NCBI GenBank assembly: GCA_027310565.1
Contig: DAIDAP010000027.1
Coordinates: 62,001 to 126,000, forward strand
Direction of reading: 5' to 3'
From: Chloroflexota bacterium
GTDB lineage: Bacteria > Chloroflexota > Limnocylindria > P2-11E
Length of the DNA: 64,000 nucleotides
Positions 7,544 through 14,872 of the stretch are shown one piece after another. The position numbers and the translations under genes are program-made. Position 1 is the first letter of the stretch. The number at the start of each line of letters is the position of its first letter. The notes under the pieces were generated by a model. The model searched no databases. It was not told the DNA's origin and saw only the letters and a list, made by a program, of their open reading frames with translations.

Positions 7544-8965
7544 TCAGACGTAGCGCGCGAGCAGGGCTCCCGCGGCGACGAGCACGACGGCGATCCAGAG
7601 GATGCGCAGCGCCGCCTCCGGCGCGGCGATGAGCGAGCGCGCGTCGATCGTCTCGCGCGATCCGTCCGCGTACTCGACCGAGCCGCTCACGGAGCGCGCC
7701 GCGCGGCGGACGCGGCGCACGCGCGTCGAGAGCCGCCGCTGCGCGAGGCTCAGCAGCGCGGCCGCGGCGGCCACGGCGAGCGCCGGCGCGAGCGGCGCGC
7801 CGGTCGCGTACGCCGCGGTCAGCACGGGGAACGCGCCCCAGGCCAGGGCGAACCCGGCGTCCGAGTGCACGAGCGGCGCCTCGAACGCGTACAGCAGCAC
7901 GAGCGCGCCGCCGGTGACGACGAACGCGAGCATCGGCCATCCGATCGTCGCGGCCGCGACCGCGCCGATCGCCAGCGCGGCCGCGAGCCCCACGGCGCCG
8001 AGCGCGGCGAGCACGCCCGACGGGATGCGCGTGCGCAGCGGCCGGCCCCGCAGCTCGTCGAAGGAGTGCGCGGCGATCCCGACGGCGAGGCCGAACGCGA
8101 GCAGCGCGCCGGCGACGACACGCGGGTCGGGCTGGGGCGCGAGCGCGGCGCCGAGCGCGACGTAGGAGAGGTGCCAGGCGGTGTACGGCGGGTGCAGCAG
8201 CGTCCAGTAGTCGCGCCACCCGCCGCCGCCCAGCGCATAGAAGGCCGGCGCGAGCGGCGCGCTCGCCGCCGCGGGCGCCGGCGTCTTCGTCGCGCTCATC
8301 ACGACCCCGCCGCCGAGGCTCATCCGGCGCGTGCGCACGCGCTCGAGCCCGGCCTCGCGCCAGTACCGCTCGACCGCGGGCTGGGGGTGGGCGCGGTGGA
8401 AGTCCTCGATGCTCGGGCCGAGGAACGCGCCGACGGACATCCACCTCGGCGACACGACGCGGCCGAGGACCGGCAGCCCGGCTCGCGTGTACAGCCACCA
8501 CAGCGGACGCCATGGGAGCGCGGGGACGCCGAACTCGACGCTCGCGATGCGGCCGCCGGGGCGCAGCACGCGCGCGAGCTCGCGCATCGTCGCCGCGGGG
8601 TCGTCCACGTAGCGGAGCAGGTAGGTGAACGTGACGTGGTCGAAGCTCGCGTCGGGGAACGGGAGCGACTCGGCGCGTCCCTCCACGAGCTCGGAGAAGA
8701 CCCCGTCGCGGCGCCGCGCGACGGCGAGCATGTCCGCGCTGCGGTCGATGCCGACGACACGGCAGCCGTAGGCGCGCCGAAGCGCGGCCGCGACCATCCC
8801 CGTGCCGGTCGCGACGTCGAGGACCGTGTCGCCCGGCGACGCCGCGATCTCGCGCACGAGCGCGCGCCGCCAGCGCGGATCCTGCCCCAGCGACAGCACC
8901 GCGGCGACGCGGTCATAGGTCCGGCCGATCCCGGTGAAGACGCGCGGCGCGTCGGCGCTCCCCAA
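7544..8965 (-). CDS. MenG/UbiE-like methyltransferase fused to a multi-pass membrane domain
   Basis: The protein has 473 residues. Residues 1-230 are a class I SAM methyltransferase: VLDVATGTG motif at 48-56, GIDRSADML, then VTFTYLLRYVDDP and LRPGGRIASVEFG, close to menaquinone/ubiquinone C-methylases. After a linker rich in Ala and Pro, residues about 245-473 form roughly seven hydrophobic helices with WHLSYVALG and GIAAHSFDELRGRPLRTRIP, a pattern reminiscent of UbiA-like or related polytopic proteins but not assigned. TTG start at 8965, with CAGACT 6 bases upstream. A quinone-related role is plausible because the methyltransferase would be held at the membrane; not demonstrated. Confidence 0.85.
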   Translation of the reverse strand: MGSADAPRVFTGIGRTYDRVAAVLSLGQDPRWRRALVREIAASPGDTVLDVATGTGMVAAALRRAYGCRVVGIDRSADMLAVARRRDGVFSELVEGRAESLPFPDASFDHVTFTYLLRYVDDPAATMRELARVLRPGGRIASVEFGVPALPWRPLWWLYTRAGLPVLGRVVSPRWMSVGAFLGPSIEDFHRAHPQPAVERYWREAGLERVRTRRMSLGGGVVMSATKTPAPAAASAPLAPAFYALGGGGWRDYWTLLHPPYTAWHLSYVALGAALAPQPDPRVVAGALLAFGLAVGIAAHSFDELRGRPLRTRIPSGVLAALGAVGLAAALAIGAVAAATIGWPMLAFVVTGGALVLLYAFEAPLVHSDAGFALAWGAFPVLTAAYATGAPLAPALAVAAAAALLSLAQRRLSTRVRRVRRAARSVSGSVEYADGSRETIDARSLIAAPEAALRILWIAVVLVAAGALLARYV

Positions 8966-9069
8966 GGCCCGAGTCTGACACCTGCTCTAGCCGATGCGCT
9001 GGAACACGATCGCGCCGCCGCGCTCGTACACGACGCGGTGGCGCGGATCACGCCTGGCTGGGTGACCCG

Positions 9070-10098
9070 CTAGGGAGGCAGGACGACGCGGCCGGCGCGC
9101 CCGGTGCGCGCGCGGTACGCCGCGAGCGCCGCGTCCGCCGCGCTGCGTGCCGCCGCCGGCGCCGCGAGCGCCAGGACGGCGCCGCCGAAGCCGCCGCCGA
9201 CGATGCGGGCGCCGTACACGCCGGGCCGCGCGCGCAGCGCGTCGCGAAGCGCGTCGATCTCGGGGAGCGAGGCCGCGAAGTCGTCGCGCAGCGACGCGTG
9301 CGAGCGGTCCACCAGGTCGCCGCAGCGGACCAGGTCGCCCGTGCGAAGCGCCGCCGCGAGCTCGCGCACGCGCTCGTTCTCGCTCACCACGTGGCGGACG
9401 CGTCGCGCGAGCGTCTCCGGCAGGCGCCGGACGTCGTCGAGCGTCGCGTCGCGCAGCGCTCGCAGGCCGAGCAGACGCGCGGCCTCGTCGCACTCGGCGC
9501 GGCGCTGGTTGTATGCCCCTGTCGCGTGCGCGTGCGCGATGCCCGAGTGCACGACGACGAGCGCGAGCGCGGGTGGCAGCGGAACGCGCTCGACCTCCAG
9601 CGTCCGCGTGTCGATGAGGAGCGCCTCGCCGTCGCGGCCGAGGCTCGCGGCGAGCTGATCCATCGTCCCGACGCGCGCGCCGACGAGCTCGGTCTCGGCG
9701 CGGTGGGCCGCGAGGGCGAGCGCGGTGTCGTCGAGGGCGAGCGCGAACGCGTCGCGGAGCGCCCGCAGCAGCGCGACCGCGAGCGCGGCGCTCGAGGCGA
9801 GCCCCGCGCCCGCCGGGACGCCCGACCGCACCTCCGCGTCGAACCCGCGGATCTCCCCGCGGAGGACCCCGGTGACGCCGCGCACGTGATCGGCCCAGTC
9901 GCCGGCGCGGCGCTCCTCGCCCAGGCGGTAGCGCGCCTCGCCGAAGCCCGCGCTCACGACGCGCACGCGGTCGTCGTCGCGCGGGACGAGCGCGACGGTG
10001 GTGCGCAGCGAGAGGACCGCCGGGAGCACCAGGCCCTCGTGGTGGTCGGTGTGCTCGCCGATGAGGTTCACGCGCCCCGGCGCGTCGGCCCGCGTCAC
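9070..10098 (-). CDS. galK: Galactokinase (GHMP kinase)
   Basis: The protein has 342 residues and phosphorylates galactose at C1 (Leloir pathway). Galactokinase signature near the N-terminus: GRVNLIGEHTDHHEG. The GHMP ATP loop is GVPAGAGLASSAALAVA at about residue 95, and the C-terminal GHMP motif is GARIVGGGFGGAVLAL. It is slightly shorter than E. coli GalK (382), mainly in loops. No galT or galE is adjacent, so its pathway partners lie elsewhere. GTG start with CATGAT 6 bases upstream, divergent from the HExxH gene at 10130; the two -10-like elements sit within 19 bases. Confidence 0.93.
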   Translation of the reverse strand: MTRADAPGRVNLIGEHTDHHEGLVLPAVLSLRTTVALVPRDDDRVRVVSAGFGEARYRLGEERRAGDWADHVRGVTGVLRGEIRGFDAEVRSGVPAGAGLASSAALAVALLRALRDAFALALDDTALALAAHRAETELVGARVGTMDQLAASLGRDGEALLIDTRTLEVERVPLPPALALVVVHSGIAHAHATGAYNQRRAECDEAARLLGLRALRDATLDDVRRLPETLARRVRHVVSENERVRELAAALRTGDLVRCGDLVDRSHASLRDDFAASLPEIDALRDALRARPGVYGARIVGGGFGGAVLALAAPAAARSAADAALAAYRARTGRAGRVVLPP

Positions 10099-10104
10099 GC
10101 GCGC

Positions 10105-10123
10105 ATCATGCCGCGTCGATACT
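10105..10123. promoter_or_regulatory. Back-to-back -10 elements for galK and the HExxH gene
   Basis: Minus strand CATGAT (10110-10105) is 6 bases before the galK GTG. Plus strand GATACT (10118-10123) is 6 bases before GTG 10130. Only 31 bases separate the two start codons, so both mRNAs can hardly have ribosome-binding leaders. Confidence 0.6.
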
Positions 10124-10129
10124 TGCGGC

Positions 10130-10801
10130 GTGCCGATCCGCCGCGCGCTCCTCGCCCGCGCCGAGGCGCTCGACCCGGCGAGGCTGCGCGCGCTGCGCGA
10201 GCTGTGGTGGACGTTCCGTCTCTTCGTCTACGTCACGCCGGGGCCCGAGCTGGCCGAGCGCGCCGTCGCGGGCTTCCCCGACGACGTGCGCGCGCTCGCG
10301 ACGCGGTGCCGGATCGTCCGCACGAGAGCGCGCTACGGCGGCGGCTTCTACCCGGAGCGGAACGAGGTCGAGCTCGCGGCCGGCGTCGAGACGTACGAGG
10401 GGCTGCGCCAGGTCGAGCTCTCGGCCTGCCACGAGCTCTTCCATTACGTCTGCCGGAACGACGCGCGCTACCGGGCCGACGAGGATCAGGGCTTCCCGTA
10501 CCTGCGCCGCGCGGTGCGCGACAGCCGCGGCGGCCTGCCCGCCTACCCGCGCTACCGCGACTGGGTCACCGGGTCGTTCCTGCGCCAGGGCGACCACGCC
10601 AACCCGGTCGAGTACTTCGCCGACATCCCGACCAACTTCCGCGACCCGGCGGAGCTCCCGCCGCCGATCCGCGCCCACTTCGCGCCGCTCATCACGGGCG
10701 GAGCGCCGCCGTACGACATGAGCGCGCCTCCGGCCTGGGAGATGGACGACTCCTTCTCTTCGCTCCCGGCGTTCCAGCGCTGGCTCGCCGGTGGAGAATG
10801 A
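10130..10801 (+). CDS. Putative gluzincin metallopeptidase (HExxH)
   Basis: The protein has 223 residues. It contains a zinc-binding CHELFHYVC (HExxH) at about residues 101-109, and further on NPVEYFADIPTNF, where a glutamate in ExxAD could be the third ligand, as in minigluzincins and anthrax-lethal-factor-like domains. No signal peptide is seen, so it is probably cytoplasmic. The family name is not certain and no substrate can be given. Start at GTG 10130 fits the leaderless pattern; the longer frame from 9998 is antisense to galK. The end overlaps the possible earlier start of the next small membrane gene. Confidence 0.7.
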   Translation: MPIRRALLARAEALDPARLRALRELWWTFRLFVYVTPGPELAERAVAGFPDDVRALATRCRIVRTRARYGGGFYPERNEVELAAGVETYEGLRQVELSACHELFHYVCRNDARYRADEDQGFPYLRRAVRDSRGGLPAYPRYRDWVTGSFLRQGDHANPVEYFADIPTNFRDPAELPPPIRAHFAPLITGGAPPYDMSAPPAWEMDDSFSSLPAFQRWLAGGE

Positions 10802-10805
10802 GAGG

Positions 10806-11075
10806 GTGACCGCGACGGAGACGGCGATCCTCGTCTGGCTCGTCATCGGCGTCGGCATCGCGGCGGGCGTGTTCCTCGCTGCACGCTCGGCGGTGCAGAT
10901 CGCGAGCGTGGTCTACCGCGTGATCGAGAAGGAGCTGGATGCGAGGACCGCGACCCGCGAGACGGGTCTGCTGAGCCTGGCGCTCGTCGCCGCGCTCGTC
11001 GTCACCGCCTTCATCGCCGGGTACGCGGTCCTCGTCATCTTCGCGTCGCTGCTCGAGTCGGGTACCGGGGGCTAG
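10806..11075 (+). CDS. Small two-helix membrane protein, unknown function
   Basis: The protein has 89 residues and two hydrophobic segments: ILVWLVIGVGIAAGVFLAA near the start and LALVAALVVTAFIAGYAVLV near residue 65, joined by a charged amphipathic stretch (RVIEKELDARTATRE). No family is recognised. GTG 10806 is chosen because GGAG lies 9 bases upstream; GTG 10791, overlapping the stop of the HExxH gene, would add five residues. The two genes probably form an operon. It ends tail to tail with the small KGG-type gene on the other strand, the stop codons overlapping. Confidence 0.65.
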   Translation: MTATETAILVWLVIGVGIAAGVFLAARSAVQIASVVYRVIEKELDARTATRETGLLSLALVAALVVTAFIAGYAVLVIFASLLESGTGG

Positions 11076-11236
11076 ACCTCGCCGGTCTTGCCCAGCTCGT
11101 GCTCGTGCGGCTTCTTGCCGGCGTCCCCGCCCTTCTTGCCGAGGTCGCCGCCCTTCTTGCCGACGTCGCCCTGCTTGCCGGTCTCGCCCGGCGCTTCGCC
11201 CGGCTTGCCGCCCGGAATGGTGGGGTTCTCCTGCAT
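11072..11236 (-). CDS. Small hydrophilic KGG-repeat protein (54 aa)
   Basis: The protein has 54 residues, glycine- and lysine-rich, with three near-repeats around KKGGD (GDVGKKGGDLGKKGGDAGKK), framed by a proline-rich start and a His/Glu tail (PHEHELGKTGEV). Such KGG/GGxA-type proteins resemble stress-induced hydrophilins, though that is pattern-level similarity only. ATG 11236 is preceded by AAAAGGAGGG with 9-base spacing, a strong ribosome site that argues for a real gene. The stop shares bases with the stop of the convergent membrane gene. Confidence 0.65.
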   Translation of the reverse strand: MQENPTIPGGKPGEAPGETGKQGDVGKKGGDLGKKGGDAGKKPHEHELGKTGEV

Positions 11237-11387
11237 GCGGAATGGCCCTCCTTTTCGTCGTCGCCTCCGCCGAGGCGCGCACGGCCATCACGAGCACGCG
11301 CCGTGCCTGCCCCCCGGCATCGTGTGACGGCGCCGTGACGCTGCGATGTCCGACGCGTGACGCGGGCCGCGGAGGCCGTCGCGAGGC

Positions 11388-11570
11388 CTACGCGAAGGCG
11401 ATCGCGCCGAGGACGGAACGCGGCGTCGTGCCGGGGGAGAAGATCTGCGGGCCCGCGTAGAAGATCAGCACCAGGACGATGAGGATGAGGATGACGATCC
11501 CGGCGATCATGCCCGCGCCGAAGCCGCCCTCGCCGGACGTCCCGCCGGGGTTGACGTTGACCTGGCCCAC
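11388..11570 (-). CDS. Small single-helix membrane protein (60 aa)
   Basis: The protein has 60 residues: a glycine-rich N-terminus (NPGGTSGEGGFGAG), one strong transmembrane segment (MIAGIVILILIVLVLIFYA), and a short tail (GPQIFSPGTTPRSVLGAIAFA). Two GTG codons stand in tandem; the second (11570) is 6 bases after AGGAGG, better than the 3 bases of the first. No homologous family is recognised. It lies between the KGG-type gene and the MerR-like regulator, all separated by short promoters. Confidence 0.6.
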   Translation of the reverse strand: MGQVNVNPGGTSGEGGFGAGMIAGIVILILIVLVLIFYAGPQIFSPGTTPRSVLGAIAFA

Positions 11571-11708
11571 CACGCACCTCCTGTCGGTCGTTCACCCGCC
11601 CATGAGCGCAAGCCTCGTGCCGCCGTCGCTGCGCGGATACCCCCCGCGCGAGCCCGCGCAGGACGCACCGCCGCAGCGCGGTCGCGCAGCTTCGCCTAGA
11701 TTTGCGGT

Positions 11709-12353
11709 ATACCCGCACCGACCGCCCCCACTCGCCGCGAGGACTGGCTGACGCTCGGCGAGGCCAGCCGGATGCTCGGCGTCGACCCGGACACGCTCCG
11801 GCGCTGGGCCGACAACGGCAAGATCGACGTCTTCACCACACCCGGCAGGCACCGCCGGTTCCTGCGCGCCTCGATCGACGCGCTCCTCCCCCGCACCCGC
11901 ACACCGCGGCGCCCGTCCCTGTCGGCGATGGGCGAGCCGCCCGACCGCATCGCGGCCGAGTTCCGCCGGAGGGTGCGCACGGAGCTCACCGACCAGGACT
12001 GGCGCGGGCGCTTCGACGAGGGAGCCCTGCGGTGGTTCCGCGAGCGCGGCGTCCGCATGAGCGACCTGCTCCTCGGCTCGCTCGATACGTCGCGACGGAG
12101 CGGGCAGGAGCGGCTCGTCGAGCAGGCCGAGGCGCTCGGGCGCGAGTATGGCGTCGAGGCGCGGCGCTCGGGAATGTCGCTCGGCGAGGCGACGCAGGCG
12201 TTCCTGTTCTTCCGCGCACGCTTCATGGCCGAGATCGCGCACGTCGCGCGGCGGCGCTCGCTCGAGACCGCCCAGGCGGCGTCGCTCTTCGCGGAGGCGG
12301 ACCGCACCCTCGACCGCATCATCCTCGCGCTCATCGCCGGCCACCAGGCCTGA
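11709..12353 (+). CDS. MerR/excisionase-type HTH regulator with a helical C-terminal domain
   Basis: The N-terminus reads WLTLGEASRMLGVDPDTLRRWADNGKI...TPGRHRRF, a complete MerR/BldC winged helix. The remaining ~140 residues are helical and charged (RRRVRTELTDQDWRGRFDEG, later LGEATQAFLFFRARFMAEIA); no ligand domain is recognised. No ATG, GTG or TTG lies upstream of the HTH: ATG 11772 would cut the domain in half. TAGATT at 11697-11702 is 6 bases before an ATA at 11709, so an ATA start in the leaderless pattern is my best guess; CTG 11748 is the alternative. The domain call is firm, the start is not. Confidence 0.7.
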   Translation: MPAPTAPTRREDWLTLGEASRMLGVDPDTLRRWADNGKIDVFTTPGRHRRFLRASIDALLPRTRTPRRPSLSAMGEPPDRIAAEFRRRVRTELTDQDWRGRFDEGALRWFRERGVRMSDLLLGSLDTSRRSGQERLVEQAEALGREYGVEARRSGMSLGEATQAFLFFRARFMAEIAHVARRRSLETAQAASLFAEADRTLDRIILALIAGHQA

Positions 12354-12424
12354 CTCCGGCGCGACGGTGAGCACGACGCTCCGCCGCAGTACCGGCGCCG
12401 TCGGCGCCTCGCTACTGTTGCCGC

Positions 12425-13645
12425 ATGACTGACCTCGCTCGGCTGCGCACGCGCGCGCTCGCGGCGATCGACGAGCGGCAGGACGCGCTCGTCGCGCTCT
12501 CGCTCGCGATCCACGCCACACCCGAGGTCGCGTACCAGGAGCGCGAGGCGGCGCTCCGGCTCACCGAGTTCCTCGAGGGCGACGGCTTCCGCGTCAGCCG
12601 CGCGTACGGCGGTCTGGAGACCGCGTATCGCGGCGACACCGCGGGAAGGGCGACGGGCCCGCGCGTCGCGATCCTCGCCGAATACGACGCGCTCGCCGAC
12701 CTCGGCCACGGCTGCGGGCACAACCTCATCGCGATGATCGGCACGGCCACGGCGGTCGCGGTCCGCGAGGTGATGGACGAGCTTCCCGGCTCGATCGCGG
12801 CCATCGGCACGCCCGCCGAGGAGGGCGGTGGCGGGAAGGTCGCGCTGCTCCGCGCCGGAGGCTTCGACGACGTCGACGCCGCGATGATGATCCATCCGAC
12901 CACCGGCCGAAGCCTCGCCGGGCGTCACTCGCTCGCGTCGAACCGCGTGACGGTCGAATACGCCGGCAAGGCCGCGCACGCCGCGTCGCAGCCGGATCAG
13001 GGGATCAACGCGCTGGACGCGATGATCCAGCTGTTCAACGGCGTCAACGCGATGCGGCAGCAGCTGCGCCCCGACGCACGCGTGCACGGGTACATCGCGA
13101 ACGGCGGGAGCGCGGCGAACGTCATCCCCGCGTACACCCAGGGCCGCTTCAGCGTCCGCGCGCTCGACCGCCGCTACCAGCAGGAGGTCCTCCAGCGGTT
13201 CATCGCGTGCGCCCAGGGCGCCGCGCACGCGACCGGCGCGCAGGTGCGGGTGACGGTCGATCCGAACGCGGGCTACGAGAACATGGTGTTCTCGTCGCCG
13301 ATGGCCGAGCACTGGGCGGCGCACATGCGCGAGCTGGGGCAGGTCGTCGGCGACACGAACGACGACGAGCGCGTCGGGTCGACCGACATGGGCAACGTCA
13401 TGCAGGTCATGCCCGCGATCCATCCCTACGTCGCGATCTCGGACGACGCGATCCCCGGTCACTCCATCGCCTTCCGCGACCAGGCCGCGACGCCCGAGGC
13501 GCACGCGCGCGCGCTCGCGGCGGCGAAGGCGCTCGCGCTGACCGCGATCGACGTGCTCGCCGACCGCACCGTGCTCGAGAGCGCTCGGCGCGAGTTCGCC
13601 GAGCGCCGAGCCGCCGGCGTCGTGAAGGGCCGCACATCCGACTGA
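12425..13645 (+). CDS. M20-family amidohydrolase (AbgB-like)
   Basis: The protein has 406 residues. It is a binuclear zinc amidohydrolase of the M20D group (aminoacylase, p-aminobenzoyl-glutamate hydrolase relatives). Signatures: LAEYDALADLGHGCGHNLIA, GTPAEEGGGGK, the dimerisation-domain AGKAAHAASQP, GSTDMGNVMQ and the C-terminal PGHS histidine. These enzymes hydrolyse N-acyl or aminobenzoyl amides. ATG 12425 sits 6 bases after TACTGT. It overlaps the MFS transporter by CTGA, suggesting that the transporter imports its substrate. Two further M20 paralogues are at 58978-61214. Confidence 0.9.
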   Translation: MTDLARLRTRALAAIDERQDALVALSLAIHATPEVAYQEREAALRLTEFLEGDGFRVSRAYGGLETAYRGDTAGRATGPRVAILAEYDALADLGHGCGHNLIAMIGTATAVAVREVMDELPGSIAAIGTPAEEGGGGKVALLRAGGFDDVDAAMMIHPTTGRSLAGRHSLASNRVTVEYAGKAAHAASQPDQGINALDAMIQLFNGVNAMRQQLRPDARVHGYIANGGSAANVIPAYTQGRFSVRALDRRYQQEVLQRFIACAQGAAHATGAQVRVTVDPNAGYENMVFSSPMAEHWAAHMRELGQVVGDTNDDERVGSTDMGNVMQVMPAIHPYVAISDDAIPGHSIAFRDQAATPEAHARALAAAKALALTAIDVLADRTVLESARREFAERRAAGVVKGRTSD

Positions 13646-14781
13646 GCCGCGACGCCGGCATCCTGGCGGTCGCGCAGGTCCTGTGGGGGATCGGCTTCGG
13701 CCTGTTCGCGACGCTCCTGCCGCTCTTCCTCCGCGGCATCGGGGCGACGGCAACGGACATCGGCGTGGTCATCGGCGCGGGCAACATCGCGGCGGCGCTC
13801 GCCTTCCTCCCGATCGGCCTCGCCGCGGACCGCTGGGGACGCAAGCCGTTCATGGTCGCAACGTGGGCGTCCTCGACGCTGGGGGCGGCGCTCTTCCTGC
13901 CCCTCGCGGACTGGCGCCTCGGCTTCGTCGCCTCCGTCCTGTACTGGGTCGGGAGCGCGGCGCTGCCGCTCGTCTCGGCGCACCTCGCCGCGACGACGCC
14001 GCGCGCGCGGCTCGGCAGCGAGCTCGGCGTCGTGTACGGCTCGTTCTTCCTGGGGACGATCGTGGCGTCGCCCTTCGCCGGGCAGGCCGCGGCCGCGTTC
14101 GGCCTGCGCGGCGCGATGGCCATCGGGACCGTCGCCTTCACGCTCTCGACGCTGTGCACGCTCCTCGTACGCGCCACGCCGCCTCACCGGGGACCCGCGG
14201 AGGCGACACCGCCGCCTCGGTCGTTCTGGACGCTGCTCGCGATCACTCCGCTCGCGGCGCTCGTCGCGAACGTCGTGAACCCCCTTTTCCCCGTGTACCT
14301 GCGTGACGTCGCCGCGGTCCCGCTCGAGCGCGTCGGCGTCTACATCGCCCTGGTCGCCGCCGGCGCGGCGCTGCTCTCCGCGGCGAACGGGCGCATCGCC
14401 GACGTCCTCGGCGCCGCACCCGCGGTGGTCGGCGCCGGGGTCATCCTCACGCTCGGCGCGGGGACGATCGCGCTCTCCGCGCGATCGGAGCCGACGCTCG
14501 CGATCGGCTCGCTGCTGCTCGGATCGCAGCAGGCGGCCAACCCGGTCCTCGCCGCCGCGCTCGAGCGCGTGCTGCCGCCGTCCCGCTCCGCGCTCGGGTA
14601 CAGCGCCTTCCAGCTCGTCTACGCGATCGGGTACGGCGCGGGCGGCGTGCTGTCGGGGGCGCTGTACGACACGGACGTGATCCTTCCGCTGCTGCTGCAG
14701 GTCGCGCTCGCGATCCCGGTGACGGCGACGGTCGCGTTCATCGTCGCGCGCATCGTGCGGCCACGCCCGGCGCCGGCGTAA
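13642..14781 (+). CDS. MFS transporter with a probable CTG start
   Basis: The protein has 379 residues and 12 predicted helices of the major facilitator superfamily. The A-loop LAADRWGRKPFM follows helix 2, with a central loop rich in Pro at about 185-200. The open frame starts with VAQVLWGIGFGLFATLLPLF as helix 1. No ATG, GTG or TTG is suitably placed: the frame continues upstream only as antisense-like noise inside the M20 gene. CTG 13642 overlaps the M20 TGA as CTGA, which would couple translation. Substrate unknown; coupling suggests amides or peptides handled by the M20 enzyme. Confidence 0.85.
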   Translation: MSRDAGILAVAQVLWGIGFGLFATLLPLFLRGIGATATDIGVVIGAGNIAAALAFLPIGLAADRWGRKPFMVATWASSTLGAALFLPLADWRLGFVASVLYWVGSAALPLVSAHLAATTPRARLGSELGVVYGSFFLGTIVASPFAGQAAAAFGLRGAMAIGTVAFTLSTLCTLLVRATPPHRGPAEATPPPRSFWTLLAITPLAALVANVVNPLFPVYLRDVAAVPLERVGVYIALVAAGAALLSAANGRIADVLGAAPAVVGAGVILTLGAGTIALSARSEPTLAIGSLLLGSQQAANPVLAAALERVLPPSRSALGYSAFQLVYAIGYGAGGVLSGALYDTDVILPLLLQVALAIPVTATVAFIVARIVRPRPAPA

Positions 14782-14872
14782 TGCGCCGCCCGACGATCCC
14801 GGCGCGTTCCGTGCAGCGAGACGGCCATCGGCGCTACGCTGCGAAGCGATCCTGAGCTTCCGGGGGTCTGAG

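Noticed and set aside
8987-9069. Short peptide-like frame after galK on the minus strand
   Set aside because: About 25 residues, no start codon with a ribosome site; could not be supported.
6848-9073. 741-aa plus-strand frame
   Set aside because: Antisense to the deacylase and the methyltransferase fusion; no domain visible.
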